Assembly: GCA_003008705.1 (NCBI GenBank)
Contig: PDUO01000066.1
Location: forward strand, 3,489-67,488
Direction: 5' to 3'
DNA length: 64,000 bases
From: Pezicula radicicola
Taxonomy: Eukaryota > Ascomycota > Leotiomycetes > Helotiales > Dermateaceae
Of the stretch, positions 59,991 through 64,000 are shown piece by piece (positions within the stretch are counted from its first letter, which is position 1; each line of letters opens with the position of its first letter). Under the pieces are notes generated by a model that saw only the letters and a program-made list of their open reading frames with translations, searched no databases and was not told where the DNA came from. Position numbers and translations under genes: made by a program.

Positions 59991-60700
59991 ACAACAACAT
60001 TTCCGCTCTTCATGAGTGACTCAAGTCAACGCCAATCGCACTCCAAATCAGGAGCCATTCCTCGCAAAAACTACGAAGAAAGATGATCATCATCATCATC
60101 GTCCGAAGCGCACGAAGAACCTCAAGAACCTCAGCCTCAAATCAACCCCGAGTGCGATCCCTCTCCTCCAATCAAGCCCATAATGACGTCCAACAGCAGC
60201 CTCCAATTGCTATTTGCGTAGAAGCTTAAGGGCGAAAGCAACTACCCTAAATGGAAGGAAAACATGTAACATCTACTCGCTGGTACCGACCTTGACGGTT
60301 ATATCGAAGAAGGAATAGCTATCGAGAAGGTTACAAAGGATTATGCTAAGTATAAGGAATACAAGGAGTTTCATAAGAAAGACTCGCAAGCCTAACTCGC
60401 CATTTCGATGAACATTACCGATTCCAACGCAGAGGCTCTTATTAGTAAATGTGATTCTATACTTGTAATATAAAACACCTTGGAACAACACTTCGAAGGC
60501 AAGGGTTACTTTGTTAAGTATAACGCAATCCAAAATCTTATTCTAATAAAATACGAAGATTAGTCTAATCTTACTTATCTTATTATTGCCTTTAAAGATG
60601 TAAATGACAAGCTCAACTCCCTCGATAGCCCTGTACTAGAGAAGTAGATCGGAAAGATTGTTATTAAAGCAGTTAATACTAAATTCCTAATATATAGAAT
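59960..60700 (+). mobile_element. Copia-type gag (UBN2-like) relic
   Basis: Plus-strand remains of a Ty1/Copia gag polyprotein start: LKGESNYPKWKENM (60226), HLLAGTDLDGYIEEG, AISMNITDSNAEALISKCD, NTLEQHFEGKGYFVKYNAIQ, IIAFKDVNDKLNSLDSPVLEK. Stops (TAA/TAG) occur where Gln or Trp is expected. It ends near 60700 without protease, integrase or reverse transcriptase, so the element is truncated. Confidence 0.7.
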
Positions 60701-60807
60701 AGTTATATAACTATCCCTATAAGTAGGCTTATTCTAGTACTCTAGCCTCTACATAGAATATAACACTATGTTACTACTATACATTGCTTCTTATTTAATA
60801 TTCTATT

Positions 60808-60874
60808 ATTTCTCTCTTATATATATTTACTTAAAGTTGGCCAGACCTTAAGTAAATATATATAAGAGAGAAAT
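60808..60874. repeat. Perfect 27-bp hairpin with GGCCAG loop
   Basis: Left arm 60808-60834, right arm 60848-60874, fully complementary, loop agttggccagacc (13 nt). Related to the hairpin at 61397-61449. Confidence 0.85.
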
Positions 60875-60987
60875 AAAAGAGTAAAATAAAACCTTTACTC
60901 TTGTTTTAAATACAAACACCTTTATCTTCTATATATAACACTAAATCCTGTTTATCTTTCTTAAACCTTTCGTTTATATATATGTTA

Positions 60988-61117
60988 TCCCTTTGTGTGG
61001 CTCAAGGCCAACCACCTATGTCCCGGGACGTGCATGGTAAAATATATATATTTTTTGATAGTGGAATTCTCCTGGTGCCGAATCCTTGTAGGGTTAGCCT
61101 TGAGCGGCACAAAGGGA
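60988..61117. mobile_element. MITE of about 130 bp with TA flanks
   Basis: Left end tccctttgtgtggctcaagg and right end ccttgagcggcacaaaggga are inverted repeats (about 27 bp, few mismatches). TA precedes (60986-60987) and follows (61118-61119). No coding capacity; Tc1/mariner-like by target site. Confidence 0.8.
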
Positions 61118-61396
61118 TAAAGAATATTAAGTACGTCTAAAATTATATTAGTCTCTATTAACTCTTTAAGGGTAGAAAATAGTAAAATAAAAAAGAGAGT
61201 AAGTTTAAAAAAATAACATTACCTTAAAGATCTTTTAAAAAATATATAAGATAAATAAAACTAAGTAAAGCTAGAAGCTAATAAAAGTTAGTTATTTATC
61301 TAAAGTTAATAGCTAGAGATAGATTTATAAATAGAAAAGATAAGAGGGTATAGAATTCTACTTACCTAAAGAGGTATAATGCAAGATAAAGTCCTA

Positions 61397-61449
61397 CATG
61401 TGTAGATTAACATAGAGGGTGGCCAGGCCTCTATGTAAATATATACATG
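61397..61449. repeat. 22-bp imperfect hairpin with GGCCAG loop
   Basis: Arms 61397-61418 and 61428-61449 pair at 19 of 22 positions around the loop gtggccagg. Its right arm shares gtaaatatata with the hairpin at 60808, but the stem sequences next to the loop differ. Confidence 0.75.
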
Positions 61450-63220
61450 ACTCCTTGCTATAATAATCTATATTGTATTAACCTTTCCACTCTTTGCTAG
61501 TCTATCTCAATCTCTCCTATCCCTTAGTTAATCTCCAATTATACAGCTTAGCTAGGGAATAGCAATAATTACCATCTTTAGTATATGCCGTAGAAGAGTA
61601 ATTTCAGCCCAAATATCCTTAGATTATACCTATAATAAGCTAGCTGATTCCGTACTTGTTTTAGCCTGTCTACAGCTAATAGCTGAATTAGTATAGGCCG
61701 CTAAGAAGACGAGATGCTTTAGTTTGTGAGGTTATTATTTCGATTCGGCTGTGTCGTTTAGATGATTTGGTTTAGGTTGGTTCAAGGCAACGATCTTAGT
61801 TCTTTCGCTCCTTCGAGTCTCTTTGTTGTCCAGTACTGAGAACCAAAATGTTTAAGTTCGGCCAACATTAGGGTTATAGCTCGAGTTCCTCCCTAACTAA
61901 GCGTTGCAGCCGTAGTTTCACTTTAAGTCCAGTGTAAACAGATTGTTGACCATTTTAACAACAGGTATGTGAACCGTAGTGTGAGTATTCAAGGGCCATG
62001 AATATATTGATGTCTTTCCCAGCTGAGGGCTGCAGCTATGGTGTTTGGTTTTAGGTCAAGTTCACGCATATAGCTAACTATTCCCGCAATGTTGCTTTTG
62101 CGAATCTGAATGTGAGTGTCGACATTCAAGTACTCCTTATAGTCTGTATCTTGAGCTTGTGATTGATACATAGTCGTAAATGATATTGTTTGTGGCGAAG
62201 AAAGGACTTGTTTGGTTGTAACGGTACCGTATAATCAAGTAGCAGACAGCGACGGGCCCAGGGACGAGAGAAGATTTGCTGATGATAGAGTCCATCCTGC
62301 ATAGGCAGCTCCGCCAACTTGTACAGATCATTATTAAAAAGGCCTGCGCTCGGGAGATCTTCGAACCCCTCAAGCTTCTAGTATAGCATTGTACTAAATT
62401 ACTAATTAGAATAGAAATAAATAGCTATAGCTATAGAAGGCTTTGGGTTTAGCCAGGGTTCAAAGACTTACAAGAGTCTTCCCCCTCGAAATATTTAATA
62501 ATAAATTCCTTAAAAAAAACTCCTGTATGAATTGATCCTAATCCAAATTATACTCGAAACCACCTAATTTGCTAGAAGTGGATCCACTACTAGCAGGTAG
62601 GAAGTAATCTTCGAGAAAGTGCAGGTAGACGGAGTAGTTAGGTTAAGAAGTACCATATAGTAAAGAGCCATCTGTTTATCTTTGGTAGAGGCAGCGATAA
62701 AATAACTAACAGCGACGTAGAGGAGAGTATAGCTTTATGTTGGGCGGAGAGAAAAGACGTAGTCGCTTATAAGTGCTGCTTTTTGAGGAGGAGAATAATA
62801 AAGCAATCGAGTTAAGGAGAAGAAGAAAAAATGCATAATAGGAGATTTCTCACCCTTTTGTAACTTCTTAGGTACTTAAGTTGTCTGCGTACATTTGGTT
62901 ATACAGAGAGCGTAGGTAACACGTTAAGGACTAGTCTTGGTTTGTGTTTCTGTATAAGACGTTTAATTACAACTACTGTCTCTATTCTATTCTACAACAA
63001 GCACTGTAAGCTGAGAATCCATGGCAGTTCCGCGGGCATCGAGGCATCTAGGCGTCTGTAAGGTTTGTAAATAAAATAGTATTTTTAGGGTTACTTATTA
63101 GGCATGTTTTAACAATGTTCTAACGCACTGGCCAATATTTACATTGGTCTATATAGCGTCTTATTGGCCAATTCAGGCCTTTTACATCAGTTAATATTAG
63201 AGTACGGAATTGGGCCTTAC
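61450..63220. other. Gene-free degenerate region
   Basis: About 1.8 kb. Minus-strand frames at 61989-62373 include KSNIAGIVSYMRELDLKPNT, which looks once-coding but is not recognised. 62950-63000 resembles a retroelement leader (tattctattctacaacaag). Nothing firmer. Confidence 0.35.
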
Positions 63221-63299
63221 GACCCCATAGGTTAGGGCGTACCTAGGCCAACCCACGGGGCGAAATAGGGCGTGGGGCCGGGGCCCTATTCTGATGTCT
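63221..63299 (-). repeat. GC-rich interspersed module (copy 2, inverted)
   Basis: Reverse complement of the module at 6747-6830: reading the minus strand from 63299 gives agacatcagaatagggcccc and then a C-rich tract and ccctaacctatggggtc. Confidence 0.65.
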
Positions 63300-63683
63300 A
63301 GTCAATGTGACTGTCAGATTGTATGTAGTTGGTTTCATGATTGGAAAATCCGTACGAGCTCTATAATACAGATCTCATTATATCATTCCGTTCCATGGTA
63401 CAAAGGTGGCCGCAGATCTTTCTTACAGGAACATTAAGACACTGATTTGAAATAGCCTTGTAAATTGGAGTGTTGATTTAAGGAAGATAGAGAACCAGAT
63501 TCCCTCGTGTTACCCGTTCCGTTACATAGTTGCCACTCCCAAGCTATTAACTCGAATACTTCGAAAGATCTAAATAAAATGGTCTTAAATTCATGGGCCT
63601 GGCCAAGCAAGCTTTATGCACTAGAAATACGCTTAATTCGTATGGTATTTAGGGTTAATCCGACGCCTCCACTTTTGTACATA

Positions 63684-63865
63684 CCCCCCCTCCTTGGAAT
63701 ATCTACCAAAGCTTTGGCCTGTAGGACGTGCGCCGTGGTGTCGATCTAATACAACAATTTTCAGCTAATATATTTCATGTATTTGCCTCTAAGACCCGTT
63801 AGGCGATTTATAGACGAGCGGAGTGTTCAATCCCTGTACCAGTGGTAGATATTCCAAGGAGGAGA
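63684..63865. mobile_element. MITE of 182 bp with TA flanks
   Basis: Inverted ends include a perfect 19-bp match, ctccttggaatatctacca at 63690 and its complement at 63843-63861. TA lies at 63682-63683 and 63866-63867. The CCCCCCTCC start is like that of the MITE at 42153, suggesting a related family. No coding capacity. Confidence 0.75.
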
Positions 63866-64000
63866 TAGCCCACTACCTTGCCTACAATGTCAAGGGTTAG
63901 TAATCACCTAATTAGGTTATATATGCATACATTTACCATGTTCCAGTGCTCGAGTGTTAATAAATAGTGTGTCTCTCTGTGTGTGTGGTCTTTTGGGATG

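Overview
The window is nuclear DNA from a filamentous ascomycete (Pezizomycotina). The evidence is short spliceosomal introns (about 58-140 nt, GTRNGT donors, CTRAC-like branch points), fungal gene families (Zn2Cys6 regulator, non-reducing polyketide synthase, NADP isocitrate dehydrogenase, MFS pumps), and long AT-only blocks in which CA and TG dinucleotides have almost vanished. That dinucleotide loss is the scar of repeat-induced point mutation (RIP). The genus cannot be told from the sequence.

Layout. 1-1.74 kb: RIP-eroded repeat with a 290-bp direct duplication. 1.98-6.2 kb: two intact genes, an MFS drug/H+ antiporter and NADP-isocitrate dehydrogenase. 6.6-10.0 kb: tandem repeats, then a Fot1/pogo transposase relic eroded to AT-rich sequence. 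10.1-14.2 kb: a small GC-balanced island with two intact genes, a phosphoenolpyruvate mutase-like enzyme and a TauD/TfdA-type Fe(II)/2-oxoglutarate dioxygenase. 15.3-18.9 kb: a second RIP block containing a 210-bp LTR pair and an LTR-like end. 18.9-31.2 kb: a gene graveyard (alpha/beta hydrolase, Ofd1/Tpa1-type prolyl hydroxylase, Ulp1-type protease, dipeptidyl peptidase III, CmcJ/AsaB-type oxygenase), all broken. 31.1-33.1 kb: a divergent pair of small membrane proteins, one intact and one with a single nonsense codon. 33.4-49.5 kb: a decayed secondary-metabolite cluster (SAT-KS-MAT-PT-ACP polyketide synthase, two SDRs, O-methyltransferase, GMC oxidoreductase, NRPS-like adenylation gene, DHA2-type MFS pump), invaded by small TA-flanked inverted-repeat elements. 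51.3-58.9 kb: three apparently intact genes: a low-complexity protein, a divergently transcribed membrane protein, and a Zn2Cys6 regulator that is visible only after splicing. 59.9-64 kb: Copia gag relic, MITEs, hairpins and other repeat debris.

How it fits together. Most nonsense codons in the pseudogenes are TAG or TAA where the family has Trp or Gln. That is what CpA to TpA mutation gives, so RIP, or RIP leaking from adjacent repeats, probably silenced much of the 19-49 kb region. Against that background, the intact pepM-like/TauD pair between two RIP blocks stands out. It is the best candidate here for an uncharacterised pathway, possibly fungal phosphonate (C-P bond) metabolism.
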